Counted from the first letter of the stretch, positions 9,441-17,273 are shown. The stretch: DNA of 64,000 nt from an uncultured Butyricimonas sp. (GCA_944321845.1 CALUMT010000010.1:62001-126000); one strand, 5' to 3'. Program-made: numbers and translations. Notes: generated by a model not told the origin, from the sequence alone.

Positions 9441-10463
9441 ATGAAAGATATGAAAAAGAAAAATATAGTACAGGTGGTGTTTCTGTTTTGTTTACTGTTA
9501 GGAGTAAGCGCCTGTGAAGAAGATGAATTGTATCCCCGGGAGCATAAGGCGGATTTTATAAAACAATTTCCAGAAGGAGACAATCCTTGGGATCTAGATT
9601 TAAAAGAGATTGCGAATCAATTTGGGGTAAAATGTATATATGACAACCTGAGTTCAGAAGATATTACACGAGTGTGGGCAAGTACTTCATCGGGTAAAAT
9701 GTCAGGTGAGGGATTGCCTAAAGACAGTATTCGGCTGAAAAAATTATATACTCGTTTTTTTAAAGAACAGATATTTCCTTATTTGAATCCGGTATATGCA
9801 GGAATGGTATTGCCGAACTATATTTATTTTACATACAGATATTTGCAAGAAAAAATCGCAACCAATAATATAACAGGAGAGCAAGTTATTTTTTATGCGC
9901 ACCAGGAAATGAATTATAATGGTTTGGGATTTTGGGTGTTTTGTTGGTCTACAGGAGAATTTGATGGGTTCTTGGGGATGAAACAAAATATTCAAATGTT
10001 TACTAAAGCAATAGATGTGGAAAAAAAACGAGAGATTGTATTAAAAAATATTTTCCGGAAAATGGTGGAAGAGGGAATTATTGCAATTCCTTCTGAATTT
10101 GAAGCAGGGCATGAATTTGATTATAAAACAAAGATTATTTCTACAGATGTTGTTCCTTCTCATGTTGATTATCCTAATTATTATAAACGTCGTGGGTTTC
10201 CAGAACAATTACGTAATTATATAAATTATACATCGCCAACAAATTTGTACAATATAACGAGTACAAGTCCTTTGGAGAATTTCTGTGATTACCTATGGCT
10301 GGCATTCCGTTACACGGCGGAGGAAATCGAACAGAATTACAAGGATTTTCCCTTGGTGGTGAAATACTATTATTTCACGGTGAACTACGTGAAAGATAAT
10401 TATGGGATGGATATAAGCCGTATAGCGGAACCTGTAACTGAGGATTTGGATTCAAACTTGTAA
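9441..10463 (+). CDS. SusD-adjacent lipoprotein, possibly a degenerate Mx1-type metallopeptidase
   Basis: A 340-residue lipoprotein with signal peptide and lipobox LGVSAC (Cys about residue 25). ATG 9450, which begins MKKKN, is an equally good start. The fold cannot be proved by eye, but layout and tail (YPNYYKRRGFPEQLRNYINY, then the SPLENFCDYLWLAF region and YVKDNYGMDI) resemble the putative zinc metallopeptidase lipoproteins that often follow SusD. In those, an HExxH and a later ED.AE segment bind zinc. I find no HExxH here, and ENFCDY stands where EDFAE is expected. If the kinship is right this is a binding protein rather than an enzyme. It lies 16 bases after susD in the same operon. Confidence 0.55.
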   Translation: MKDMKKKNIVQVVFLFCLLLGVSACEEDELYPREHKADFIKQFPEGDNPWDLDLKEIANQFGVKCIYDNLSSEDITRVWASTSSGKMSGEGLPKDSIRLKKLYTRFFKEQIFPYLNPVYAGMVLPNYIYFTYRYLQEKIATNNITGEQVIFYAHQEMNYNGLGFWVFCWSTGEFDGFLGMKQNIQMFTKAIDVEKKREIVLKNIFRKMVEEGIIAIPSEFEAGHEFDYKTKIISTDVVPSHVDYPNYYKRRGFPEQLRNYINYTSPTNLYNITSTSPLENFCDYLWLAFRYTAEEIEQNYKDFPLVVKYYYFTVNYVKDNYGMDISRIAEPVTEDLDSNL

Positions 10464-10476
10464 AACAATAATAGAT

Positions 10477-11511
10477 ATGAAGAAATGGTTACTCGTGGTT
10501 GCCCTCTTGTGGGGCACCACCTTAACGGGTTATGCCCGTTTCCAACTGGAAGGGAAGTTGCGCTTGTTGCGTCCCACGGAAATAATCCTGGAAAACCTGA
10601 ACGGGGAGGAGATCTTGAGATGTCACGTGAAAAACAGCCAGGAGTTCAAGACAAAGCCCGTGAATATCACCCCGGATTTGTATAAACTGAAGTTAGGTAA
10701 GGTAGAACAATTACTCTTGTTGACAAATGACCCTTTAAAACTGGAAGGTTTCCTGAACGAGGATATGCCGGAAAGCGGAAGTTTGAAAATGAGTGGCCTG
10801 AAGTTGATGGAGGAATATGGCCGGGTGGAAAAGGAATTCCGGACTAACCGTGAAAAGGCAGCGGCCATGTTGCATGGATTTGCCGAAAAAACTTCTGGGG
10901 TCACCCCCCTGGTCGCTTTAGCGGTGACGTACACGGGAGCCTTGTACCTGGATGACGTGTATGAACCCTTGCGAGCCTTGCTGGACGTGATGCCGAAAGA
11001 GGTTCAGGGAAGTGTCGTTTACAAATTGATGGAAGAGAAAGCCAACCGTTTTTCCGCTTTTGCTATCGGGCACGAGGCGATGGATTTCCGCTTGCAGGAT
11101 GCCCAAGGAGAGATGCACGCCTTGTCGGATTTCCGGGGGAAAATCGTGCTGGTGGATTTCTGGGCCTCGTGGTGCGGTCCCTGTCGGATGGAAATGAAGT
11201 CCTTGCACAAGATTCACGAGGAAATCAAGGGGAATGACCTGCAGTTTATTAGTATATCGCTGGATTCCAAGCGGGAGGAATGGCTGCGAGCCATGGAATC
11301 CGACAACATCCCCTGGTTGGCCTTGTGGGAAGGAATTAACGGGGAGAAAAAGATGGACGCTTTCGAACAATCGAATTTACGGAAAGGTTACGGTTTTCAC
11401 CAGATACCGTTTATCGTTTTGATAGACAAGGAAGGAAAGACCGTGAAACGTTTCCTTCGGGGAGAAGACGTGCGTAGAGAAATAGAACAATTGAGAAGTC
11501 GTTATAAATGA
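10477..11511 (+). CDS. TlpA-like thioredoxin-domain protein
   Basis: A 344-residue exported protein with a signal peptide (residues 1-20, MKKWLLVVALLWGTTLTGYA), an N-terminal DUF4369-like region (about 22-110) and a C-terminal redoxin/thioredoxin domain (about 200-340). The active site is SWCGPCR with Cys233 and Cys236, after KIVLVDFWA; the cis-Pro loop reads HQIPFIVLIDKEGK. TlpA-type proteins reduce or exchange disulfides on the outer side of the inner membrane. It begins 13 bases after the lipoprotein gene and 22 bases before the subtilisin-fold gene, so it belongs to the operon. Codon use becomes more GC-rich from here on. The redox domain is certain, the partner unknown. Confidence 0.88.
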   Translation: MKKWLLVVALLWGTTLTGYARFQLEGKLRLLRPTEIILENLNGEEILRCHVKNSQEFKTKPVNITPDLYKLKLGKVEQLLLLTNDPLKLEGFLNEDMPESGSLKMSGLKLMEEYGRVEKEFRTNREKAAAMLHGFAEKTSGVTPLVALAVTYTGALYLDDVYEPLRALLDVMPKEVQGSVVYKLMEEKANRFSAFAIGHEAMDFRLQDAQGEMHALSDFRGKIVLVDFWASWCGPCRMEMKSLHKIHEEIKGNDLQFISISLDSKREEWLRAMESDNIPWLALWEGINGEKKMDAFEQSNLRKGYGFHQIPFIVLIDKEGKTVKRFLRGEDVRREIEQLRSRYK

Positions 11512-11533
11512 GAGATAAATAAAAAATTACTGT

Positions 11534-13273
11534 ATGAAAAAGGTATTGAGTTTAGTATGCGGGGCAATGTTGGCGGGTATGCCGTTATTTGCCCAGGAGA
11601 GCCAGGTAAAGAATAACTGGCAGAACGGTTCCCTGGAACAGGACGGTGTGTATGGCGCGGAGATCGACCGGGCCCTGGATTTCCTGAAGGGAAAGAAAGC
11701 GAAGCATCGCCCGGTAGTGGCGTTGATCGGGGCAGGAATAGACCTGGAACACGAGGCATTGAAGGATAACCTATGGACCAACCCGAAAGAAAAAGCCGAC
11801 GGGAAAGACAACGACAAGAACGGTCTGGTGGACGACATTCATGGCTGGAACTTCATCGGGGGGAAGGACGGGAGCGTGATGGAACGCTCGATGATGGAGG
11901 GTGACCGGGAATGGTTACGCCTGAAGGACAAGTATGCCGACCTGATTTTCGACGGGAAGGATTTCTACAAGTACGAGAACGGGAACCGGGTAAAGGTGGT
12001 ACCTCCCGCTGATAAAGCGGAATATGATTATTTCATGCGCTTGTTAAGAGAACAAAATTCTCGATTAGGTTCAACTTATGCTGGTTATGTTTTTGCTAAT
12101 GAAAATTGCCGATACGGGAAGATCTTTTTTGACCGGATGCGGCAGATGTTCCCGGGGAAAGAGAAATATTCTTATGATGATTTCAAGGCTGCAAATCCCG
12201 TTGAATCGATAGATATAAAAAGAGACAGTTTGGAGGCTATTGCTTACTCGATGATTAGTATGCACATGGGAATGTATGAAGGGATGTTGAAACAACGAGG
12301 AAAGAAATTAGATGACCTATCGTTTTTCTTTGATTATTATGAAAATGGGAAAAATATAGCAAAAGCAAAAGATAATTGGGAAAAAGCGAAGAATGCTTCC
12401 GGTGATGACGGTCGCCGCGAAATCGTGGGAGATGACCCGTATGACATTAACGACCGGGTTTACGGGAATAACGTTCACCTGTTGTCCAATTCCACGGGAG
12501 GCACGTTGGCCGCGGGGGTGATTGCCGGAAAAAGGGGCGTGGAGGGCCGTAACAACCCGATATGCGAGAACGCCGAGATCATGACCTTGAACGTGATCAA
12601 CACGGCGGGGGAACCCTGCTTGAAAGACATGGCCCTGGCCATCCGTTACGCCGTGGAACACGGTGCCGACGTTATCCTTTGCGGCTTGCGGCAGACCGTT
12701 TACCCGGCCGCCCAGCGGGCTTGGGTGGAGGAATCCCTGAAACTGGCCGAGGAGAAGGGAGTGCTGGTGATCTTCACCGTGACGGAATACTCCGTGGACC
12801 TGGGCGAGTACACCTTCTACCCGAACCGTGACATGACCACCCCGGGATTGACGAACCTCATGGTGGTGGCTCCATCTGACGAGAAGGGTAATCCCTTCTT
12901 GAAATCGGATTTCGGGGACGAGGAAGTGGACCTGTTCGCCCCGGCAAGCAACGTCTTCTCCACGTACATGGGCGATGCTTACCGTGCCGGTAGCGGGGCC
13001 TTCGTTTCAGGAGCGGTGGTAGCAGGCGTGGCCGCCTTGATCAAGGCCTACTACCCCTCGCTGACGGGTAGCCAGATTCGTGCCCTGCTGAACGAGAACG
13101 TGACGAGCCGGGAAGGAGTGGAAGTGGAAAAAATGTTCCTGTCCGGTCGAGATTTGAAGCAGGACGTTTACTTGTTTGACGAGTTGTGCCTGTCCGGGGG
13201 AATCGTGAACGCTTACAAGGCGGTGATTGCCGCGGACGCGTTGGCTAAACAAGGGGGAGGAGCGCATAGATGA
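11534..13273 (+). CDS. Subtilisin-fold (S8) protein with all catalytic residues replaced
   Basis: A 579-residue exported protein with signal peptide (ending PLFAQ) and a clear S8 fold close to Bacteroidetes peptidases of the type DNLWTNPKE ... NDKNGLVDDIHGWNF ... VGDDPYDINDRVYGNN. By motif alignment the catalytic Asp of (V)IDSG is Gly66 (ALIGAGIDLEH), the His of HGTHVAG is Gly322 (STGGTLAAG), the oxyanion Asn of AAGND is Glu418 (FTVTEYS) and the Ser of GTSMA is Phe490 (SGAFVSGAVVAGVAAL). The frame is open and the core well kept, so it is probably a binding pseudoprotease rather than debris. Bases about 12020-12400, an insert between the Asp and His blocks, are AT-richer than the rest. It overlaps the next gene by 4 bases (ATGA). 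Confidence 0.88.
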   Translation: MKKVLSLVCGAMLAGMPLFAQESQVKNNWQNGSLEQDGVYGAEIDRALDFLKGKKAKHRPVVALIGAGIDLEHEALKDNLWTNPKEKADGKDNDKNGLVDDIHGWNFIGGKDGSVMERSMMEGDREWLRLKDKYADLIFDGKDFYKYENGNRVKVVPPADKAEYDYFMRLLREQNSRLGSTYAGYVFANENCRYGKIFFDRMRQMFPGKEKYSYDDFKAANPVESIDIKRDSLEAIAYSMISMHMGMYEGMLKQRGKKLDDLSFFFDYYENGKNIAKAKDNWEKAKNASGDDGRREIVGDDPYDINDRVYGNNVHLLSNSTGGTLAAGVIAGKRGVEGRNNPICENAEIMTLNVINTAGEPCLKDMALAIRYAVEHGADVILCGLRQTVYPAAQRAWVEESLKLAEEKGVLVIFTVTEYSVDLGEYTFYPNRDMTTPGLTNLMVVAPSDEKGNPFLKSDFGDEEVDLFAPASNVFSTYMGDAYRAGSGAFVSGAVVAGVAALIKAYYPSLTGSQIRALLNENVTSREGVEVEKMFLSGRDLKQDVYLFDELCLSGGIVNAYKAVIAADALAKQGGGAHR

Positions 13274-14421
13274 AAACATTATTGTTTCTGTTTTGCCTGT
13301 CCCTGGCATTCTTGCCTAGCCTGTTGGCCCAGCAGCTCTCGGGGACTTTCCCCTACGAGCTGGTCGGCGGGAAGATGGTGGTGACGGTGGAGGTGAACGG
13401 GTCTCCCCGGCGGGTGATTTTTGACACGGGGGCGTTCAACTGCTCCTTCTCCCGGGAGGTGGCCCGGGAACTGGGGCTGCAAGACACGCTCCGCCAGGTG
13501 GTGACGGACGTGAACAACAACCGGTCGGAATACCGGATGGCCGTCCTGGACCGGCTGGCCTTCCCCGGTACGCCGCTGGTGTTCCGGGGATTCCGGGCCC
13601 TGGTGACGGACACCAACCCCTTCGTGTGCTTCGGGGCGGACGGGCTCATCGGTAGCGAGTTGCTTTCCCGTGCCATCCTGGTCATTGACGGGGAGACGAG
13701 AACGGTGACCATCACCTCGGCGGAACAACCGCCCCGGGCTTCCCTCCGGGTAAGCCGGGGATTCATGAAAGCGGGGGTGATGCCGGTTATCGAGACGACG
13801 TGGAACGGGGAGGTGGTCCCCGCCCTCTTCGACACGGGGTACGGTGGGTTCCTGTTGATCAGGAACGAGGATTACGGCGAGCACGCGGCCTCGCTCCGGG
13901 TGGTGGCCGAGGGCGTGATGGAAGGCTCCTTCGGGTTGAGTGGCAAGTCCGCCGACGAGCACACCTACCGGGTGGCCGTTGACAATTTCGGGGTGAACAC
14001 GGCGAGATTCACGGGGGTGGTGGCCGAGACCTCCAGCGCCCCGTACAGCCTGGTGGGCATGAAACTGCTGGATTTCGGGAAGGTGACGATAGACTACCCC
14101 CGCCAGCGTTTCTATTTCGAGCCCCGCGAGCGGGAGAACGAGCTGGAGGCCCCGTTGAACGACTTCGGGCTGAAGGTGGACGAGGGAGGTGACCTGGTGG
14201 TGACTTCCGTGTGGAACACGGAAACCTCCGGCATCAAGGCGGGCGACCGGGTGTTGAAGATCAACGGGGACCCCGTGAAGAAGTATGACTTCTGCGAGAG
14301 CATCACGACGGGTATCCCGGAACTGCAGCGGAAGGCCAAAAACGTGCTGGAGGTGGAGACCGCCGACGGGATAAAGAACGTGATATACAGGTATAACAAG
14401 AAAAAGGATAAAAAGAGATGA
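13270..14421 (+). CDS. Retropepsin-like aspartyl protease with PDZ domain
   Basis: A 383-residue exported protein with signal peptide (ending LPSLLAQ). Two retropepsin-like lobes follow, each with an intact DTG: Asp52 in VIFDTGAFNCSF and Asp188 in ALFDTGYGGFLL. One chain therefore could supply both halves of an aspartyl-protease active site. A PDZ domain (about 295-375, SVWNTETSGIKAGDRVLKIN) ends the protein and could bind a C-terminal tail. It overlaps the S8-fold gene upstream and the fusion gene downstream by 4 bases each (ATGA), implying coupled translation and equal amounts. It is the only peptidase in the locus whose active-site motifs look whole. Noticeably GC-richer than susC/susD. 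Confidence 0.82.
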   Translation: MKTLLFLFCLSLAFLPSLLAQQLSGTFPYELVGGKMVVTVEVNGSPRRVIFDTGAFNCSFSREVARELGLQDTLRQVVTDVNNNRSEYRMAVLDRLAFPGTPLVFRGFRALVTDTNPFVCFGADGLIGSELLSRAILVIDGETRTVTITSAEQPPRASLRVSRGFMKAGVMPVIETTWNGEVVPALFDTGYGGFLLIRNEDYGEHAASLRVVAEGVMEGSFGLSGKSADEHTYRVAVDNFGVNTARFTGVVAETSSAPYSLVGMKLLDFGKVTIDYPRQRFYFEPRERENELEAPLNDFGLKVDEGGDLVVTSVWNTETSGIKAGDRVLKINGDPVKKYDFCESITTGIPELQRKAKNVLEVETADGIKNVIYRYNKKKDKKR

Positions 14422-15698
14422 GAAAGATATTCATGATGATGATGGCCTGCTGGCTGCTGTTCCCGTTCCGGGGGCTCGTGGCCCAGGTGACGAACACTTC
14501 CATGGAGGTGATGGATTACCGGGAGGTGGACGGTAAAATCGTGGTGGACGGCATGCTGAACGGTAAACCGGCGTCGTTCGCCCTAGACCTCTCGGGGCAC
14601 AACGCCCTGCGGGCTGAATGCCTGGAGGCGTACGGCATAGACCGGTCGAAAGCGGGGAAATTCGCCTATGACAGTTACGTGTGCCGGGATTACACGCCGG
14701 CGGGTTCCGTGGTGGCGGGTAACGTGACGGTGGGCAACCTGGCCTCCGGGCTGGAGGCAAACTTCTTCGTGCTGGAGAACGCCGCCTACCTGGAGAAGCT
14801 GGGAGTGGTGGGGACGATAGACGGGACGTTCTTCCGGTCCGCGTGCCTGACGATAGACGCCTCCCGGAAGAAACTGACCGTGACGGCTCCCTATCGACCG
14901 ACGTACATGAAGCTGACCCACCGCCAGGGTTCCAAGCTGGAGACGGGGACCACGGTATCCACGATGGCCACGGTAAACGGGCAGGAGATGAACGTGGTGC
15001 TGGACACCTGGAGCGAGGGCGTGTTGAGCCTTCCCGCCGGGGATTTCGAGCGGTTGGCCGAGGGTAAAACCACGGGAACTGTCGAGATCGAGAAAGTGGA
15101 CTTCAGCGGTCAAGCGGTGACGGCTAGGACGGTGACGGTACCTTCCCTCCAGCTGGCGAAAGAGATATTTAACGACGTGACGGTGGTGGAGAACCCGTCG
15201 CTGAAACGTCCGGTGTTGGGGCTGGGCATCCTGGAGCGGGGCATCCTGTCGATAGACTTCGCCAAGGACAAGATCTACTACCAGCCCCACGGGATGGTGG
15301 CGATTGACGACGCGGCGGAGAAAGCCCCGGAGGTGGTGATCGAGGAGGGTAAGCTGAACGCCATCACGCGGGATTACTTCATCGAGAACATCTTCGATTA
15401 TCGCCAGGGGGGAGAGTTCAAGTCCAAGAGCGACCGGGTAATCGTGATTGATTTCTGGGCGACGTGGTGCGGTCCCTGCATGCGGTTATTGCCGGAAATG
15501 GAGAAGATGGCGGCAGAGTTTAAAGGAAAGGTGTTGTTCCTGAAGGTGAACGCCGACAAGGAGAAGGAATTGTGCAACGCTTTCGGGGTACAGGCCTTGC
15601 CGACGCTGATGTTCATCGCCCCGGGGAGAGAAATGATCCGGGATGTCGGAGCTTCCCCGGAGAAATACCGGGAAATCATCCAGTCCTTGCTGAAATAG
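14418..15698 (+). CDS. Degenerate retropepsin-like protein fused to thioredoxin
   Basis: A 426-residue exported protein with signal peptide (ending RGLVAQ). The first 300 residues follow the two-lobed layout of the upstream retropepsin-like protein, but the DTG motifs are altered: Asp57 sits in ALDLSGHNAL and Asp196 in VVLDTWSEGVL. Asp is kept while the following Gly/Thr are lost, so peptidase activity is doubtful. The C-terminal 110 residues are a thioredoxin domain with intact ATWCGPC (Cys351, Cys354) and the cis-Pro loop QALPTLMFIAPG. The fusion ties a protease-like binding fold to disulfide chemistry, echoing the separate TlpA-like gene of the operon. It is the last gene, followed by a strong terminator. 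Confidence 0.8.
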   Translation: MRKIFMMMMACWLLFPFRGLVAQVTNTSMEVMDYREVDGKIVVDGMLNGKPASFALDLSGHNALRAECLEAYGIDRSKAGKFAYDSYVCRDYTPAGSVVAGNVTVGNLASGLEANFFVLENAAYLEKLGVVGTIDGTFFRSACLTIDASRKKLTVTAPYRPTYMKLTHRQGSKLETGTTVSTMATVNGQEMNVVLDTWSEGVLSLPAGDFERLAEGKTTGTVEIEKVDFSGQAVTARTVTVPSLQLAKEIFNDVTVVENPSLKRPVLGLGILERGILSIDFAKDKIYYQPHGMVAIDDAAEKAPEVVIEEGKLNAITRDYFIENIFDYRQGGEFKSKSDRVIVIDFWATWCGPCMRLLPEMEKMAAEFKGKVLFLKVNADKEKELCNAFGVQALPTLMFIAPGREMIRDVGASPEKYREIIQSLLK

Positions 15699-15740
15699 GC
15701 GAGAACATGCGTGCTTCAATAGATAATAGATAGCGTTATT

Positions 15741-15776
15741 CCGGTACCTTGCAGTGCAAGGTACCGGTTCCTTTTT
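15741..15776 (+). terminator. Terminator of the SusCD/peptidase-fold operon
   Basis: CCGGTACCTTGCA and TGCAAGGTACCGG form a perfect 13-base inverted repeat with a single G between the arms, followed by TTCCTTTTT. As RNA it folds into a stem of about 11 bp with a small loop. It lies 42 bases after the last stop codon. Confidence 0.85.
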
Positions 15777-15867
15777 ATTGAGACTCAACCTTCTTAGAAT
15801 GCAGATTTTTCCTCCCTCTTTCGTCCATATTTAATCCTCTGTTTGTCAGTATTTCACGGTAAGCATC

Positions 15868-15909
15868 TCCGTATCAATTCCGTATCATCTGCGTATTATT
15901 ACCGTAAAA
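15868..15909. repeat. 11-bp-phased direct repeats, consensus TCCGTATCA
   Basis: Four 9-base units start exactly 11 bases apart: TCCGTATCA (15868), TCCGTATCA (15879), TGCGTATTA (15890) and ACCGTAAAA (15901). An inverted copy (TGATACGCA, 15919-15927) follows, flanked by ATGCAAAT (15912) and TTGCAAAT (15934), 22 bases apart. The spacing of one helical turn suggests a protein bound repeatedly on one DNA face. The array lies in the 612-base gene-free stretch between the peptidase-fold operon and the RpoD-like gene. Confidence 0.6.
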
Positions 15910-16044
15910 ATATGCAAATGATACGCAGATAATTTGCAAATTAATCACAATGAATTGATTATAAATAACTATTTGCCACGGGTAAGCAGCAGATGAAACT
16001 CCCACGAGTGCGGGATACATAAAAGATTATACCTACCCCTCTCC

Positions 16045-16168
16045 AAGCAGGGATATGCCCATGCTTCGCTAAGGTTGCGCCGGGGATTCGCCCAGTTCCC
16101 TCCGAATGACTCTCGTTTCACTCGCGTTCCCTCCACGTCGGCAAGCGTGCGTGGTTTGGGAGTCATTC
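16045..16168. other. GC-rich structured intergenic element
   Basis: Within an AT-rich spacer, 15970-16180 is GC-rich and rich in inverted repeats. 16045-16066 is a near-palindrome (AAGCAGGGATATGCC...). GAATGACTC (16104-16112) pairs with GAGTCATTC (16160-16168), and the stem can extend inward by about ten more pairs with wobbles and a few mismatches (CGTTTCACTCGC side against GTGCGTGGTTTGG side). It may be a dispersed palindromic repeat or a structured leader or small RNA. A minus-strand frame of 65 codons crosses it but looks incidental. The remaining bases up to 16310 are AT-rich with nothing evident. Confidence 0.5.
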
Positions 16169-16310
16169 AGGATTGATTCGGGACAAATGCGGCGAATTTT
16201 GAGTGATCTTTGACCGATTCTAATTAAAATGTAAATAAAGCGGGGAAATATTTTTTTTCTCGGAAAAAGATATTTAATTTTAAAGCATTTAATTATACTA
16301 ACCCATACTC

Positions 16311-17183
16311 ATGAGACAATTGAAGATTAGCAGGCAGATTACCGGACGCGATTCGGTTGCCATTGATAAGTATTTACAAGAAATCGGAAAATTCGAGGTG
16401 CTTTCTCCGGAGGAGGAGGCTGTGTTGGCCCAAAAGATTCACGAGGGGGATAAGGAGGCTCTCCAGCGGTTGGTGGAGTGTAATTTGCGATTTGTCGTGT
16501 CTGTCGCCAAGCAGTACCAGAATAATGGGTTGACGCTGGGAGATTTGATCAATGAAGGGAATTTGGGTTTGATTAAGGCAGCGAAATGTTTTGACGAGAC
16601 CCGGGGATTTAAGTTTATTTCTTATGCCGTGTGGTGGATTCGCCAGACAATATTGCAGTCTATAGCGGATAATGCCCGGATGGTCCGTCTGCCGTTGAAT
16701 AAGATTAGCTCGATGAATAAGGTGAACCGGCAGTATTTCAAGTTGGAGCAGGAGTTCCAGCGCGAGCCGACTGCCGAGGAAATTGCCCATGCTATGGATT
16801 GGACGGAAGAGGAGGTGAAGGAAAGTTTGCAGGTGGCTCATCGGATGGTGTCTATGGATGCCCCGCTTGCTGTCGGGAATGATTCCAATTCAACCCTGGG
16901 GGATGTGTTGATGACGAACGATAATCTCCAGCCGGAGGTGGAACGTGAGTTGTTCGCGGATTCCTTGAGAACGGAGATTGAACGTTCTTTTTCCACGTTG
17001 GATCCGCGTGACGCGGAAGTGTTGCGGATGTATTACGGATTGGGTGGCTACGTGTCCATGTCGCTGGATGAAATCGCGGAGCGAATGGATTTGACAAGCG
17101 AGCGGGTGCGGCAAATAAAGGCTAAAGCTATCCGGAAATTAAAAGATTCCTGGAGAAGCAAACGTTTGCGAGCTTACTTGTAA
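16311..17183 (+). CDS. RpoD/SigA-family sigma factor
   Basis: A 290-residue sigma-70 factor with the short Bacteroidetes layout and no region 1.1. Region 1.2 lies at 14-45 (SVAIDKYLQEIGKFEVLSPE), region 2 at about 60-130 (LRFVVSVAKQYQNNGLTLGD, then TRGFKFISYAVWWIRQ), region 3 at about 140-215 and region 4 at about 230-285 (SMSLDEIAERMDLTSERVRQ). It recognises -33/-7 promoters and starts general transcription. Region 4 reads LTSERVRQIK rather than the usual LTRERVRQIK, and the segment before it (STLDPRDAEVLRMYYGLGG) is off-consensus. It could therefore be a stress or growth-phase paralogue rather than the primary factor; the window cannot settle this. I found no recognisable promoter upstream. 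Confidence 0.85.
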   Translation: MRQLKISRQITGRDSVAIDKYLQEIGKFEVLSPEEEAVLAQKIHEGDKEALQRLVECNLRFVVSVAKQYQNNGLTLGDLINEGNLGLIKAAKCFDETRGFKFISYAVWWIRQTILQSIADNARMVRLPLNKISSMNKVNRQYFKLEQEFQREPTAEEIAHAMDWTEEEVKESLQVAHRMVSMDAPLAVGNDSNSTLGDVLMTNDNLQPEVERELFADSLRTEIERSFSTLDPRDAEVLRMYYGLGGYVSMSLDEIAERMDLTSERVRQIKAKAIRKLKDSWRSKRLRAYL

Positions 17184-17237
17184 GGATTGGGAATGGTTGT
17201 GAATTAATTTTTTATTAAAAACATAAAACTTGCATAA

Positions 17238-17273
17238 ATCACGATGAAAGTACGTCGTGATGTTATATATTTG
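17238..17273 (+). promoter_or_regulatory. pdxST promoter with inverted repeat
   Basis: TATATTTG (17266-17273) is a full match to the -7 consensus, 64 bases before the pdxS ATG. Just upstream, ATCACGA (17238-17244) and TCGTGAT (17255-17261) form an inverted repeat with a 10-base spacer. It covers the region where the -33 contact would be, and no TTTG is found there. This layout suits a regulator that replaces or blocks the -33 contact. No PdxR/MocR-type gene is nearby. Confidence 0.5.

Noticed and set aside
13279..13962. 227-codon minus-strand open frame opposite the retropepsin-like gene
   Set aside because: A shadow of a GC-rich gene; no domain, no start signal.
15741..15776. Recombination or attachment site based on the 13-base perfect palindrome
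   Set aside because: It sits just after the last gene of an operon and is followed by a T run, which a terminator explains fully; no integrase or tRNA is nearby.
15969..16166. 65-codon minus-strand open frame in the spacer
   Set aside because: It spans the hairpin-rich GC element, has no recognisable domain and no promoter; more likely part of a structured element than a gene.
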